Of a DNA stretch of 64,000 nt, positions 26,068 to 35,767 are shown one piece after another (the stretch's first letter is position 1; each line of letters opens with the position of its first letter). The notes beneath the pieces were generated by a model. It was given only the letters and a program-made list of their open reading frames with translations. It was not told the origin of the DNA and did not search any database. The position numbers and the translations under genes were made by a program. The stretch is from GMQP-bins7 sp963776565 (lineage in GTDB: Bacteria > Actinomycetota > Thermoleophilia > Gaiellales > Gaiellaceae). Location: contig CAVZNF010000011.1 of assembly GCA_963776565.1 (NCBI GenBank), positions 62,001-126,000 of the forward strand. Direction: 5' to 3'.

Positions 26068-26087
26068 ATGACATCACTATGACATCA
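26068..26087. promoter_or_regulatory. Tandem ATGACATCA repeat, probable operator of the RHH operon
   Basis: ATGACATCA occurs at 26068-26076 and again at 26079-26087, an 11-bp period, only one base upstream of the GTG start of the ribbon-helix-helix gene. RHH dimers typically bind two half-sites on one DNA face about one helical turn apart and repress their own operon. The repeat is seen directly; the role is inferred. Confidence 0.6.
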
Positions 26088-26179
26088 TCAATGAAGTCTG
26101 TCAAGGCCACTTTCGACATCGCTGCGCCACCGCGCTGCAAACGCCGTGGCAGAGCCGAAAATGGTTGCGCGAAGACGCG

Positions 26180-27397
26180 CTAGTGGAGCTGCCAGACGTC
26201 CTGGCGCAGGATCGGAACAGCGTTTCCTTCGGCGTCGAGCCCGTCTACATCGACGTCGACCCCTCCGACCATGAAATCGGTGTGGATGCCCGAGACGTTC
26301 ACGCCTCGCGCAAGCAGCTCGTCCGGCGGGAGCGTCTCCGGAAGCACCCCTGCGATGCCGGCCCCGTACGCGATGTGGCAGGTGGCGTTCTCGTCGTAGA
26401 GCGTGTCGCAGAACACGAGACCGGTCTGCTTGACCGGCGACGAGCCGTCGACCAGGGCGACCTCGCCGAAGAACGCTGCCTGCTCGTCAGCCGCGAGTTG
26501 CGCACGAACGATCTCGGCTCCAACGGTGGCTGTCGCATCGACGATTCGGCCGCCTTCGATACGGACCTCGAGCCCGGACACCTTCGTCCCTCCCGCGACG
26601 AGCGGCCGCGTCGAGCGCACGATGCCCTCCGCACGTCGCCAATCGGGCGTCGTGAAGACCTCTTCCGTCGGCATGTTCGGGATGTGCGCGATTCCCTTCG
26701 CAGTTTCGAATGTCGCGCAGAGCCAGCTCGCTCCCGGGATGAGGCCTACGGTGAGGTCCGTTCCCGGGCCGTGAAACCGAATCGCGTCGAACCCGCGGCC
26801 GTTGAGAGCATCAGCGCGTGCCTGGAGCATCTCCGTATGCGTCCTCCACGCCGCTACCGGATCCGGCTCGTCGATCCTGGTGGCGTGAGCGACCGCTTCC
26901 CACAGACGCTCGGTGTCCGGCTCCCCGAAGACCTGCGTCGCCCAGCCAGCGTTCGGCGCCGCGACGATCGTCCAGTTCACGTGCCGACCGGTGATGTTCT
27001 CCAGCATCGCAACGCGAATGTCCTTCGGATCGGCTCTGCCGACGAGAGACGGATCGAGATCGGAGAGCAGGTCCGGATCCGGATTCCCGGCCAGGGAGAT
27101 GAGCGCAGGGTTCTCCTCGGGCCAACGCTTGATCCAGTCGAGGAGGTATGGCGCCGACCAGCCGATCTCGCTCTCGGGCCCGAGCTCGATCGCAGCACGA
27201 CGGAGGTGCAGGTCGGAGTAGAGGACGACGACATGCTGCGCGCCCGCCCGGTAGGCCTCGCGGATCACGGCGCGCGCGATCTCGGCGTGCTCGACCAGAC
27301 ACATGACGACGACGTCCTGGCCGGGCTGAACGTTGGCGCCGACGCGGACAGCAAGCTCCGCGTATCGCCGCAGCCTCTCGGTGGGGTTCACAACCAC
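26180..27397 (-). CDS. M29 family (thermophilic) aminopeptidase
   Basis: Metallo-aminopeptidase of 405 aa, full length for family M29. It has the N-terminal Rossmann-like half (AELAVRVGANVQPGQDVVVMC, EIARAVIREAYRAGAQHVVV) and the C-terminal metal site: HIPNMPTEEVFTTPD with metal-binding Glu, then VEIRIEGGRIV-like strands, and the late His/Asp ligands in NATCHIAYGAGI and GIHTDFMVGG. It removes N-terminal residues in the cytoplasm. No signal peptide is present. It lies 14 bases after the small acidic protein gene and is probably co-transcribed with it. Confidence 0.93.
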   Translation of the reverse strand: MVVNPTERLRRYAELAVRVGANVQPGQDVVVMCLVEHAEIARAVIREAYRAGAQHVVVLYSDLHLRRAAIELGPESEIGWSAPYLLDWIKRWPEENPALISLAGNPDPDLLSDLDPSLVGRADPKDIRVAMLENITGRHVNWTIVAAPNAGWATQVFGEPDTERLWEAVAHATRIDEPDPVAAWRTHTEMLQARADALNGRGFDAIRFHGPGTDLTVGLIPGASWLCATFETAKGIAHIPNMPTEEVFTTPDWRRAEGIVRSTRPLVAGGTKVSGLEVRIEGGRIVDATATVGAEIVRAQLAADEQAAFFGEVALVDGSSPVKQTGLVFCDTLYDENATCHIAYGAGIAGVLPETLPPDELLARGVNVSGIHTDFMVGGVDVDVDGLDAEGNAVPILRQDVWQLH

Positions 27398-27411
27398 GGC
27401 TGGGGGATCGG

Positions 27412-27762
27412 TCAGTCGCCCCAGTCGAAGTCGCGCGGACGCCCAGTCCAGAGAGCTTCGTCGAGTGCAGCGCCCTCGGCGTTCTCGGCGTCGTCCACGT
27501 TCTCAACGGTCTCTTCACCGGGCCAGGGGAGCCTGTCGGAGCTCAGCTCGGCCGCCGGCTCGCCATCCATCGTCTCCTCGATCCGAGCCTGTTCCTCGCT
27601 CTTGAACAGCGGGTGATTCTCGAGCGGATCGCCGTCGAGGTAGTGGTCGATGGGCATGTCGCCGTCGAGGTCCGCGTTGCGCGTCTTGAGCGCGAGATGC
27701 TCCCGGATCGCTTGCGCGAAGCCGGATTCGGTGTCGACGGGAAGGAGGTCGTCCTGATCCAT
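27412..27762 (-). CDS. Hypothetical acidic protein
   Basis: Protein of 116 aa, strongly acidic and probably largely disordered after an N-terminal helix (FAQAIREHLALKTRNADL). Recognisable short patches are GDMPIDHYLDGDPLENHPLF and LPWPGEETVENVDDAEN. No family is recognised, and no membrane or signal segment is present. It is followed 14 bases later by the M29 aminopeptidase, suggesting one transcript. Confidence 0.65.
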   Translation of the reverse strand: MDQDDLLPVDTESGFAQAIREHLALKTRNADLDGDMPIDHYLDGDPLENHPLFKSEEQARIEETMDGEPAAELSSDRLPWPGEETVENVDDAENAEGAALDEALWTGRPRDFDWGD

Positions 27763-27857
27763 GTGGTGCCTCTGAGCCGCCGGAGTCTACCGAATGACCC
27801 TGCAAACCGGGCTGGTGTCCACCGCGGCGTCCGTGTGCCGTATGCGACCATGTCCAG

Positions 27858-28049
27858 GTGCCAGTCGCCGCGCTGACGCTCGCCTTCTATCTCCTCCGCC
27901 GCGTTCGGCCGGCAACCATTGCACTCGCGATGTACGAGACGTGGCGGCGCATTCCGCAGCAGCAGCGCCAGCAGCTCGTGCTCGCCGCACGGCGGAACGG
28001 TCCGCGGGTCGCGTCGAGCTTCATGCGCCGCGGACGACCGCGGTACTAG
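27858..28049 (+). CDS. Small hypothetical basic protein
   Basis: Protein of 63 aa from GTG 27858. A hydrophobic start (VAALTLAFYLLRRV) is followed by a helix IALAMYETWRRIPQQQRQQLVLAARRNG and a basic end. The Q/R-rich amphipathic middle looks like a real folded segment rather than a chance frame. No family is recognised. It diverges from the acidic protein gene and is convergent with sucA, with four bases between. Confidence 0.5.
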   Translation: MPVAALTLAFYLLRRVRPATIALAMYETWRRIPQQQRQQLVLAARRNGPRVASSFMRRGRPRY

Positions 28050-28053
28050 ACGC

Positions 28054-30937
28054 TTAGCTCGGCCCGAAGCCGAGCGCCTCGCGCACGATCCGATCCTGCT
28101 CGTAGTGATGGAGCGTCGGGTACCCCTCGCTCGTGCTCGCCCGCCACGTTCGGCCCACGTACTGGACGCGCGGTGCGGTCGGCGCGCGCGAGGCTGCTTC
28201 TTCGAGCCGGTGACGGATCGACCGCCATGCCCCCATGTTCTGCGGCTCCTCCTGCGCCCAGATGATCTCCCGGACCGCCGGATACGAGGCGACGAGTGAC
28301 GCGATCGCGTCGAGCGGGAACGGATAGAGCTGCTCGAGACGAGCGACCGCGACGGAGCTCGCGTCGGCCCGCAGCTCGTGCCCGACGATGTCGTAGTACA
28401 CCTTGCCGCTGCAGAGGATCAGCCGCTGGACGACGCTGTGCTCGGCCGAAACGTCGTCGAGCAGGGGCTGGAACGATCCAAGCGCCAGGTCCTCGAGCGC
28501 CGACGTCGCCTCGCGCAGGCGCAGCAGGCCCTTCGGCGTCATCACGACGAGCGGCCGCGCGGTCGCGTCGAGCGCCTGGCGTCGCAGCAGATGGAAGAAC
28601 TGCGCGGCCGTCGTACAGTTGACGACGCGGATGTTGTCCTGCGCCGCGAGCTGCAGGAAGCGCTCGAGGCGCGCACTCGAGTGCTCCGGGCCGTTGCCCT
28701 CGTAGCCGTGTGGAAGAAGGAGCACGAGACGGGACGTCTGCCCCCATTTCGATCGACCCGAGACGACGAACTGATCGACGACGATCTGCGCTCCGTTGAT
28801 GAAGTCGCCGAACTGCGCCTCCCACAGAACCAGCGCGTCCGGCGCTGCGATCGAGTAGCCGTGCTCGAACGCGAGCGCCGCGTACTCCGACAGCGGCGAG
28901 TTGTAGATCTCGAACGACGCCGACGCTGCGGGAAGCGCCTGGAGCGGCGTGAACGTCTCTCCGGTGCGCGGGTCGTGGAGCACCGCGTGGCGATGCGAGA
29001 ACGTGCCCCGCTCGGTGTCCTGCCCCGACAGCCTGATCGGAATCCCGTCCTCGAGCAGGCTGGCAAAGGCCAGCGCCTCGGCATGACCCCAGTCGATCCC
29101 GCCTTCACGGAGGCTCTCGCGCCTGCGCTCGAGCTGGCGCGCGAGCTTTGCGTTCACCTGGAACTCATCAGGCACCTGCAGCAGCTGATCGCCGAGCTGG
29201 ACGAGGCGGTCCGCGGAGACGGCGGTCATCACGGCGGCGCCCGTATCGGTTCGGGTCGGGATCTCCGCCGGGGGTACCGTTGAGTCGAAGCTCGTCCGGA
29301 GCTCGTCGTGCGCGGCGCGCAACTCCTCGAGCGTGTGCTCGAGCATGTGATCCGCCTCGTCCGGCTGCACGACGCCGTCGGCCACGAGTCGCTCCCCGTA
29401 CGACTCGCGCACCGGGACCTGCTGCGTCGATGCGCTCGGTCTGCAGCGGTTGCGTGTACGCGGCCTCGTCCTGCTCGTTGTGGCCGAAGCGCCGGTAGCC
29501 GACGAGGTCGACGACGACGTCGTGGCCGAACTCCTCGCGGTACGCGAGGGCGAGCCGGATGGCTGACACGGCAGCCTCCGGGTCGTCGGCGTTGACGTGC
29601 ACGATCGGCACGTCGAACCCCTTGGCGAGGTCGCTCGAGTACCTCGTCGAGCGTCCCTCCGCCGGATCCGTCGTGAAGCCGACCTGGTTGTTCGCGATGA
29701 CGTGCAGCGTTCCGCCCGTCGAGTAGCCGTCGAGGCTGTGAAGGTTGAACGTCTCCGCAACGACGCCCTGACCGGCGAACGACGCGTCTCCGTGGATGAG
29801 GACCGCAAGCGCGACCGACGGATCGTGGATCCCCGCGGCGCGCGACCGATCGGTCTGCTCCGCGCGCGCGAGCCCTTCGACGACCGGGTCGACTGCCTCG
29901 AGATGGCTGGGATTCGCCGCAACCGAAACCTGGATCTCGCCCGCGGCGGTCATGCGCGACTCGGAGGCGGCGAGGTGGTACTTCACGTCGCCCGTGCCTC
30001 CCTCGGGATCGGCGATGAGCGCGTCGATGGAGCGCTCGCCCTCGAACTCGCGAAGGATCGTCGTGTACGAGCGGCCGACCACGTGCGTCAGGACGTTGAG
30101 GCGGCCGCGATGTGCGATCCCGATGAGCACCTCGTGCGCGCCGCTCTCCGCCGCGAGCTCGACCGCCTCGTCGAGCATCGGAACGAGCACGTCGAGACCC
30201 TCGATGGAGAACTGCTTCTGGCCGATGAACGCGCGACGCAGGTAGGTCTCGAACCCTTCGACCTGAGCGAGCCGGTTCAGCAATGCGCGGCGCTCGTCCG
30301 CCGGGAGCTCGGTGCGGAAGCGGCCCGACTCGATCGCCTGCCGCAGCCAGACGCGCTCGGCGTGATCGGAGATGTGCTCGATCTCGTACGCGATCGTCCC
30401 CGTGTAGACCTCGCGCAGGCGCGGGAGCGCGTCGAGCAGTGTCTCTCCAGGCACCGAGAGGCGGAGCAGGCGGGCAGGGATCCTCGCCTGCAGCGCCGGC
30501 GTCAGCGGCGGCTCGAGCCGCGTTTCGTCGAGGGCGGGGTCGCCCATCGGCTCCGACCCGAGTGGGTCGAGGTGGGCATTCAAGTGCCCGTGCATCCGGT
30601 AGGCCTTGACGAGCGACATCGCCGCGGCCACTCCGGCGACCAGCTCCGTGTCGGGTCGCGTCTCGGCCACGACCGCACCGGTCGGCGCAGGCGGCGCGGC
30701 CGCCGGGGGCGCAGGGGGCGCCGGAGCTGGAGGCTCGGCGAGCGCGTCTTCCGCCAGAGCGACCGGGCGGGTCGCCTCAGCGGGCACAGCCACAGCAGCG
30801 GCGGGCTCCACAACGGCGTCCTCGCCTGCGAACACGGCTCGCCACGCCGGGTCGACGGCCTCGGGATTGTCGAGGTACTGCTCGAGCAGTTGCTCGACGT
30901 AGCCGGCGTTGAGGCCGGAGGACTCGAGCGAGGTCAC
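28054..30937 (-). CDS. sucA: 2-oxoglutarate dehydrogenase E1 component (apparent frameshift)
   Basis: TCA-cycle E1 enzyme of about 961 aa, thiamine-diphosphate dependent. From GTG 30937: the E1o N-terminal helix (NAGYVEQLLEQYLDNPEAVDPAWRAVF), an Ala/Pro-rich linker, then the decarboxylase core (IGIAHRGRLNVL, HGDASFAGQG, FGHDVVVDLVGYRRFGHNEQDEAAYTQPL). The frame breaks near 29415-29430. The +1 frame continues with VPVRESYGERLV, the transketolase-like domain (GIDWGHAEALAFASLL, SPLSEYAALAFEHGYS) and the C-terminal WAQEEPQNMGAW. The linker is too short for the E2-like domain of mycobacterial Kgd, so this is a plain E1. One inserted base explains the split. Confidence 0.92.
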
Positions 30938-30956
30938 AGGCGTTCCTCTGCCGGAA

Positions 30957-31211
30957 CTAGTAGATCCCGCTGTCGGTCAGGACCGCGACGGTCATGCCGA
31001 GGACGAACGCTGCTCCAGCCACGCCGACGGCAACCGCCGCGAGCGTTCTATGGGTCTGCGTCATGCGCGCCGCGACGAGCGCGACGATGACCGCAGCGGT
31101 CGCCAGCACCCCGGGCGTCCGGGCGATGGCGATGCCGGAGAGCGCGAACGAGAACGCGCAGAGGAACCCGGCGATGCGGTCGGCGTTGCGCTGTGCGGGA
31201 ACTGCACTCAC
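30957..31211 (-). CDS. Small membrane protein
   Basis: Protein of 84 aa with three hydrophobic helices (IAGFLCAFSFALSGIAIA, GVLATAAVIVALVAARM, LAAVAVGVAGAAFVLGMTVAVL) joined by short basic loops. No family is recognised. Its ATG overlaps the stop of the preceding membrane protein gene (ATGA at 31208-31211), and it sits just upstream of sucA on the same strand, so the three genes may form one transcript. Confidence 0.7.
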   Translation of the reverse strand: MSAVPAQRNADRIAGFLCAFSFALSGIAIARTPGVLATAAVIVALVAARMTQTHRTLAAVAVGVAGAAFVLGMTVAVLTDSGIY

Positions 31212-31492
31212 GCGACCTGGGTGGTTCGTGCGCGAACGCGCGGTCTCGACGGACGGGGCCGGAAGCCGTACGGGCGGGAGCGCCGTCTCTTCCAGTCGTC
31301 CCAGTCACAAGGTGTGAGCGGCGCGAGCACCCCGGACTCGTCGCCGCCACCGGCCGCGGGCTCGGGCTCTGCACGGACCGCGTACCAGACGACGACTGAG
31401 AGGTAGATCATCGGGATCTTCAGGACGACGAGCATGAAGATCGCTTCCCAGACGGAGTCGCTCACCGCACCGAAGTCTAACCGCCGCGTCAC
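31208..31492 (-). CDS. Small membrane protein with Pro/Arg-rich tail
   Basis: Protein of up to 94 aa. One clear membrane helix (VWEAIFMLVVLKIPMIYLSVVVWYAV) is followed by a hydrophilic tail containing PCDWDDWKRRR and Pro/Arg-rich repeats. Start choice is open: GTG 31492 or GTG 31465, which begins directly before the helix. It overlaps the next small membrane gene by four bases. The function is unknown. Confidence 0.65.
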   Translation of the reverse strand: MTRRLDFGAVSDSVWEAIFMLVVLKIPMIYLSVVVWYAVRAEPEPAAGGGDESGVLAPLTPCDWDDWKRRRSRPYGFRPRPSRPRVRARTTQVA

Positions 31493-31597
31493 GCATCAAC
31501 TGCGCACGCGTTGCTAACACAAGCCTCACACTGGAGCCGCTAGGGTGCCCGGAGCTTCCGACGCTCCTCGACCCGCCGCCTTCTTGGGAGACCATTC

Positions 31598-33013
31598 GTG
31601 AGACGTATCGTCCGCCTCGTCATACTTCTGTCCGTCCTCGCAGGGGTCGCCGCGCCAGCATCGCTGGCGGCGGAGCGGATGTGGGTCGGGTTCCATGACG
31701 ATCCGAGCTTCCGCTGGGTCACCGATCGTCAGGAACGCGTCGCGGGGTCGGCTCAGAACAACGCATCGATCATCCGCCTTCTCGTCCAGTGGAATCTCGC
31801 GGCGAAGACGCGTCCGGCCAACGCGACGGACTCGTTCGATCCGGCGTACGAGTTCGACGACATCGACGAGGCCGTCAGGTCGGCGCAGGAGAACGATCAG
31901 GAAGTGATCCTGACGATCTCCGGCACGCCGCGCTGGGCAAACGGCGGCAAGAACCCGAACGTCATGCCCACGCGGGTCGCCGACTTCACCAGTTTCTCGC
32001 GCGCGATCGCGTCGCGCTACTCGGGCCGGTTCATGGGATATCCGTTCGTGCGCTTCTGGTCGATCTGGAACGAGCCGAACCTCCAGCTCTTCCTCAGCCC
32101 GCAGTTCGACTCGCGCGGACGATCCGTCGCCCCTGCGAACTACGCGAAGCTCGCCGCGGCCGCGTACACCGGCCTCAAGGCGGGGAACCCACAGGCGCAG
32201 GTGGCCATCGGCGAGACGTCCGCCCGCGGCAGCGACAAGGCGAACGGATTGCGCCCGACCCACTCCCCCGGCAAGTTCGCCGAGCTCGTCGCGAAGGCGA
32301 ACCCCAGGCTGAAGTTCGACGCCTGGTCACACCACCCGTATCCCTCGGTTCCGAGCCTCCCGCCATCGCAGGTGGTGAAGTGGCCGAACGTCTCGCTCGC
32401 GTCGCTTCCGAAGTTCGAGGAGAACCTGAAGACCCTGTTCAAGCGGAAGTCGGTTCCGATCTGGATCACGGAATACGGCCATCAGACGCGGCCGGAGGAC
32501 CCGCTCGGCATCCCGTACTCGCAGCAGGCTGCGTACATCCAGCAGTCGATCTCGATTGCCGCCGGGTTCCCGTTCGTCAACATGTTCATCTGGTTCGTCT
32601 ACCAGGACGACCAGGGGCAGCCATGGGACTCGGGCATCTACACCCGCGGCGGAGCGCCGAAGGGGACGTCGCCCGCGAGGTTCACGGCAAGCGCGCGGCC
32701 ACTCGATGCGCGCAACGGCCTCGCGCTCGTCCGGGCCGGAACGCTCACGCCGCTGCTCAACGTCTACACGCGCCGCTACTGCGCGACGAACACGCCCGGA
32801 ACGCCGATCGGGATGACGTGGCGCGTGTTCAAGGCGGGACGCCTCATCAGCGTCGGGCAGCAGAGCGCGCCACTCAAGATCGACTGTTCGATCGCGGCCC
32901 GCGTCACGGTGAAGGGCGGAGTCGCGAAAGGCATCAGCTACACGGTGACCTTCGCGATGAACGATCGCAGCGGCGTCATCGTGAACCGCCGCATCACCCT
33001 CCGCGGCACGTAG
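31598..33013 (+). CDS. Secreted clan GH-A glycosidase-like protein
   Basis: Exported protein of 471 aa with a signal peptide (VILLSVLAGVAAPASLAA). A TIM-barrel domain carries the clan GH-A signature: acid/base Glu159 in IWNEPN and likely nucleophile Glu292 in WITEYG, with SHHPYPS between. These features resemble GH39 and GH5-like actinobacterial proteins. The last 110 residues form a beta-rich accessory domain (GMTWRVFKAGRLISVG, ARVTVKGGV). It probably cuts a polysaccharide outside the cell; the substrate is unknown. Translation starts at GTG 31598. The gene abuts the convergent methyltransferase gene with no gap. Confidence 0.85.
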   Translation: MRRIVRLVILLSVLAGVAAPASLAAERMWVGFHDDPSFRWVTDRQERVAGSAQNNASIIRLLVQWNLAAKTRPANATDSFDPAYEFDDIDEAVRSAQENDQEVILTISGTPRWANGGKNPNVMPTRVADFTSFSRAIASRYSGRFMGYPFVRFWSIWNEPNLQLFLSPQFDSRGRSVAPANYAKLAAAAYTGLKAGNPQAQVAIGETSARGSDKANGLRPTHSPGKFAELVAKANPRLKFDAWSHHPYPSVPSLPPSQVVKWPNVSLASLPKFEENLKTLFKRKSVPIWITEYGHQTRPEDPLGIPYSQQAAYIQQSISIAAGFPFVNMFIWFVYQDDQGQPWDSGIYTRGGAPKGTSPARFTASARPLDARNGLALVRAGTLTPLLNVYTRRYCATNTPGTPIGMTWRVFKAGRLISVGQQSAPLKIDCSIAARVTVKGGVAKGISYTVTFAMNDRSGVIVNRRITLRGT

Positions 33014-33658
33014 TCACGCGTCCCAGACGAGCACCTGCATCCCCTCCCACCACTGAGGGGCACCGCGTGTCTTGCCGTCGATCGTGAGGATGCGTCGCGC
33101 TCGCGGCTGCTCCGCGAGATAGGCCTCCATCGCGCGGTCGACGTCCTCCCAGTCGGTGTCGTCGACGATGACGAGCGCGCCCGCTGCGAGCAGCGGCTCG
33201 GCGATCCTGAGCCCATCGAGCTGCGCCTCGTATGAGTGAGCGGCGTCGTAGTACCAGACCCCGATCGCGGTGTCGCCGAGGGCGCCTCCGGGCACGAGCT
33301 CGAACGCATCGCCGACCAGGATCTCGGGGACGTCGAGCCCGTAGTGCGCGAGGTTCGCCTCGACCTTCTCGAGCGATGCGTCGCGGAACCCGAAGCTGTC
33401 GATCCCCACGAACCGCTTGTCCGCGTTGCCCAGCATCGCGGCGATGAGGCTCGCTCCGTGGAACACGCCGATCTCGACGTATGCCTCCCCGGGGCCGAGG
33501 CAGCTCGCAGCGAGATTGAGAAGCGCGAGGTTGTTCTCACGCGCGAGGTTCTCGACGTCGTCGGCGATCGGCGCGAACCGGCGATCGCGGGGGTGCTCGG
33601 AGTGCGGGTAGTCGTCGAAGAGGCGCGGAAGCTCCGCGAGGAAGCGGCCGGAGTCCAC
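33014..33658 (-). CDS. Class I SAM-dependent methyltransferase
   Basis: Protein of 214 aa with a Rossmann methyltransferase fold: motif I YVEIGVFHGASLIAAML, an acidic motif II FVGIDSFG, and WYYDAAHSYEAQLDGLRIAEPLLAAGALVIVDDTDW, the pattern of the Methyltransf_24 group (often O- or sugar-methyltransferases). The substrate is unknown. Its start lies four bases after the homogentisate dioxygenase stop on the same strand, so they share a transcript, though no catabolic link is evident. Confidence 0.85.
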   Translation of the reverse strand: MDSGRFLAELPRLFDDYPHSEHPRDRRFAPIADDVENLARENNLALLNLAASCLGPGEAYVEIGVFHGASLIAAMLGNADKRFVGIDSFGFRDASLEKVEANLAHYGLDVPEILVGDAFELVPGGALGDTAIGVWYYDAAHSYEAQLDGLRIAEPLLAAGALVIVDDTDWEDVDRAMEAYLAEQPRARRILTIDGKTRGAPQWWEGMQVLVWDA

Positions 33659-33662
33659 GGCG

Positions 33663-34856
33663 CTACAGGTGGCTCGTCACGCCGGCCAGGCTCGGCTCGT
33701 CGGACGGCGGCTCGTACCACGAGTACGCGTAGCGTCCGTCGTCGAGGTCGCGCGCGAACGTCGAGAGCTTGAGCGGCCTGAACGTGTCGCACATGACTGC
33801 GAGCTCGGTGGTCTCCGCGACCCCGAGGGACTTCTCCGCGAGACCGGGCTGCGGCCCATGCGGAAGGCCCGACGGATGGAGCGTGATCGCCCCGACCGAG
33901 ATGCCCTTGCGCGAGCCGAAGTTGCCCGAGACGTAATAGATCATCTCCTCGGACTGCAGGTTCGAGTGGTGGTACGGGATCGGCACCGCCTCGGGGTCGA
34001 AGTCGAGCTTGCGCGGGCAGAACGAGCAGATGACGAAGTTCTGCCCCTGGAAGGTCTGATGGGAGGGCGGCGGTTGATGAATGCGCCCCGTGATCGGCTC
34101 GAAGTCGTGGATGGAGAACGTCCACGGATAGAGGAAGCCGTCCCAGCCCACGACGTCGAACGGGTGGTAGTCGAGGACGTACTCCTGATAGCCGCCGCGC
34201 ACGCGAACCTTGACCAGGAACTCACCGCGCTCCCGGCGCGTGTGGAGGTCGGTCGGCGGATGGATGTCACGGTGGTAGTACGGCGCGCCCTCGAGGATCT
34301 GCCCGTACTGGTTGCGGTAGCGCCGCGGGATCTCGATCAGCCCGGGAGTCTCGAAGACGAGATAGCGCTGCTCGCCTTCGGGCATGAATCGGTAGGTCGT
34401 GCCGCGAGGAATGACGACGTAGTCGCCGTCCTTGTAGGGCACGTCTCCGAAGATCGTCTCGAGCGTGCCGTGCCCCTCGTGCACGAAGATCACCTCGTCG
34501 CCCTCGCCGTTTCGGAAGAAGTAGTCCATGGAGCCGGACGGGCGACAGAACGAGATCTCGACGTCCTGGTTCCACATCAGCGTCCGGCGGCCGGAGATCT
34601 CGTCGCCTTCCGGCTCGACCTCGTACGTGTTCTGGAGGCGATGCGCGTGCGTCTCGGGAATCCACTCCTCGCGCTCGATCGGCGTGAAGGAACCGAGCTC
34701 TTTCACGCGACACGGTGACTCGAGGTGGTAGAGGATCGACTCGTTCCCGGTGAAGCCCTCGAGGCCCATGACCTCCTCGGTCAGGAGCCGCCCGTTCTCG
34801 CGGAAGACGATGTGACGTTTGCGTGGAACCTCGCCGCGGCGCTGGTAGAAGGGCAT
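33663..34856 (-). CDS. hmgA: Homogentisate 1,2-dioxygenase
   Basis: Cupin-fold non-haem iron dioxygenase of 397 aa that opens the ring of homogentisate to maleylacetoacetate in tyrosine and phenylalanine breakdown. Diagnostic stretches include MPFYQRRGEVPRKRH at the start, IHDFEPITGRIHQPPPSHQTFQ, and the Fe ligands in PYHHSNLQSEEMIYYVSG and HPSGLPHGPQ. The ATG at 34856 has AAAGGGA five bases upstream. The sequence resembles the actinobacterial branch of HmgA. The rest of the pathway is not in this window. Confidence 0.93.
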   Translation of the reverse strand: MPFYQRRGEVPRKRHIVFRENGRLLTEEVMGLEGFTGNESILYHLESPCRVKELGSFTPIEREEWIPETHAHRLQNTYEVEPEGDEISGRRTLMWNQDVEISFCRPSGSMDYFFRNGEGDEVIFVHEGHGTLETIFGDVPYKDGDYVVIPRGTTYRFMPEGEQRYLVFETPGLIEIPRRYRNQYGQILEGAPYYHRDIHPPTDLHTRRERGEFLVKVRVRGGYQEYVLDYHPFDVVGWDGFLYPWTFSIHDFEPITGRIHQPPPSHQTFQGQNFVICSFCPRKLDFDPEAVPIPYHHSNLQSEEMIYYVSGNFGSRKGISVGAITLHPSGLPHGPQPGLAEKSLGVAETTELAVMCDTFRPLKLSTFARDLDDGRYAYSWYEPPSDEPSLAGVTSHL

Positions 34857-34947
34857 GCCGTCCCTTTCGGAGTCGTTGGGACAGGTTCTACCGCACCGCA
34901 CCAGGGCGAGGAGCGGATCTCGCTCCTCGCCCCTACCGCGCGGAAGA

Positions 34948-35319
34948 TCAGGCGTTCGGCATCGACGCGTCGGGATCGGTCTGCCAGAGACCGAACTCGT
35001 TCCCCTCCGGGTCCTTGCAGATGGCGAACCAGCCCATGCTCGGCACCGGCGTCGCCTCGCCCGCCTCGCCGCCAAGCTCGGCGACCCGTGCCGCCTCAGC
35101 GTTGATGTCGTCGACACCGAAGTACGTCCGCGTGCCGCGCTTGTCGCCGTCGGCGCCATAGATCGCGCCGCCCGTGCCCTCCGAGAACTGGGTCATGTAA
35201 TAGCCGCCCGGTGCGCCCGGGAACTCCTGGAACTGCCAGCCGAACAGCGAGCCCCAGAACTCCTGCGCCTTCGCGGGGTCGCCCGCAGGAATCTCGTAGT
35301 GAACCATCTGGCCTGCCAT
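34948..35319 (-). CDS. VOC/glyoxalase-fold protein
   Basis: Protein of 123 aa, a single vicinal-oxygen-chelate domain: VHYEIPAGDPAKAQEFWGSLFGWQF at the start, GGYYMTQF in the middle, YFGVDDINAEAARVAELGG as the second beta-alpha unit and FAICKDPEGNEFGLWQ at the end. The ATG at 35319 has a GAGGAGA box. It lies 91 bases upstream of homogentisate dioxygenase on the same strand. The sequence does not show which VOC reaction it catalyses. Confidence 0.88.
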   Translation of the reverse strand: MAGQMVHYEIPAGDPAKAQEFWGSLFGWQFQEFPGAPGGYYMTQFSEGTGGAIYGADGDKRGTRTYFGVDDINAEAARVAELGGEAGEATPVPSMGWFAICKDPEGNEFGLWQTDPDASMPNA

Positions 35320-35425
35320 GTATCTCCTCTCGTCGTGGCGACGTACATATCGCCCGTTGTCCTTACGACGAACAGACGGTGCTGCGGTCGACAACTCATC
35401 GCCGACCGTTTCGACAACCACGGGA

Positions 35426-35498
35426 TGGAGCCGAGGGGGCTCGAACCCCTGACCTTCTGGCTGCCAGCCAGACGCTCTCCCAGCTGAGCTACGGCCCC
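35426..35498 (-). tRNA. tRNA-Ala (GGC anticodon)
   Basis: A complete 73-nt cloverleaf on the minus strand. The acceptor stem pairs GGGGCCG with CGGCTCC (one G-U). The D arm is TAGCTCAGCTGGGAGAGC. The anticodon stem TCTGG/CCAGA encloses CTGGCAG, giving anticodon GGC, which reads GCC (alanine). The T arm is AGGGGTTCGAGCCCCCT. The discriminator is A and CCA is not encoded. It lies downstream of rsfS on the same strand. Confidence 0.97.
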
Positions 35499-35767
35499 GG
35501 GAAGCGGGGTCAGTGTAGCGACGGGTAACCCGCGCTACGCTGGGTCGATGCGTCGTCTACCGAGAGTGATGCGTCGGCTACAGGGCCTACCGAATCGGAT
35601 CACACGGTTCGTGCACGCGCTCTCGGCGGAGGTGCGACCGAGGAAGGTTGGGGTTAGGCCGATGCGGAAGGCGGCGTCGGCGTGCGCGAGCCACGGCGAC
35701 CGCTGACTCCGAGTCTGGCGGGAGGAGCGACGCTCGACCTCCCGACCGACGAGAGCAACGACTCGCG

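Noticed and set aside
35535..35767. Possible small gene on the plus strand from ATG 35548 (about 50 codons)
   Set aside because: Strongly Arg-rich, no ribosome site, no family, and it lies in the spacer between rsfS and tRNA-Ala; the composition matches chance frames.
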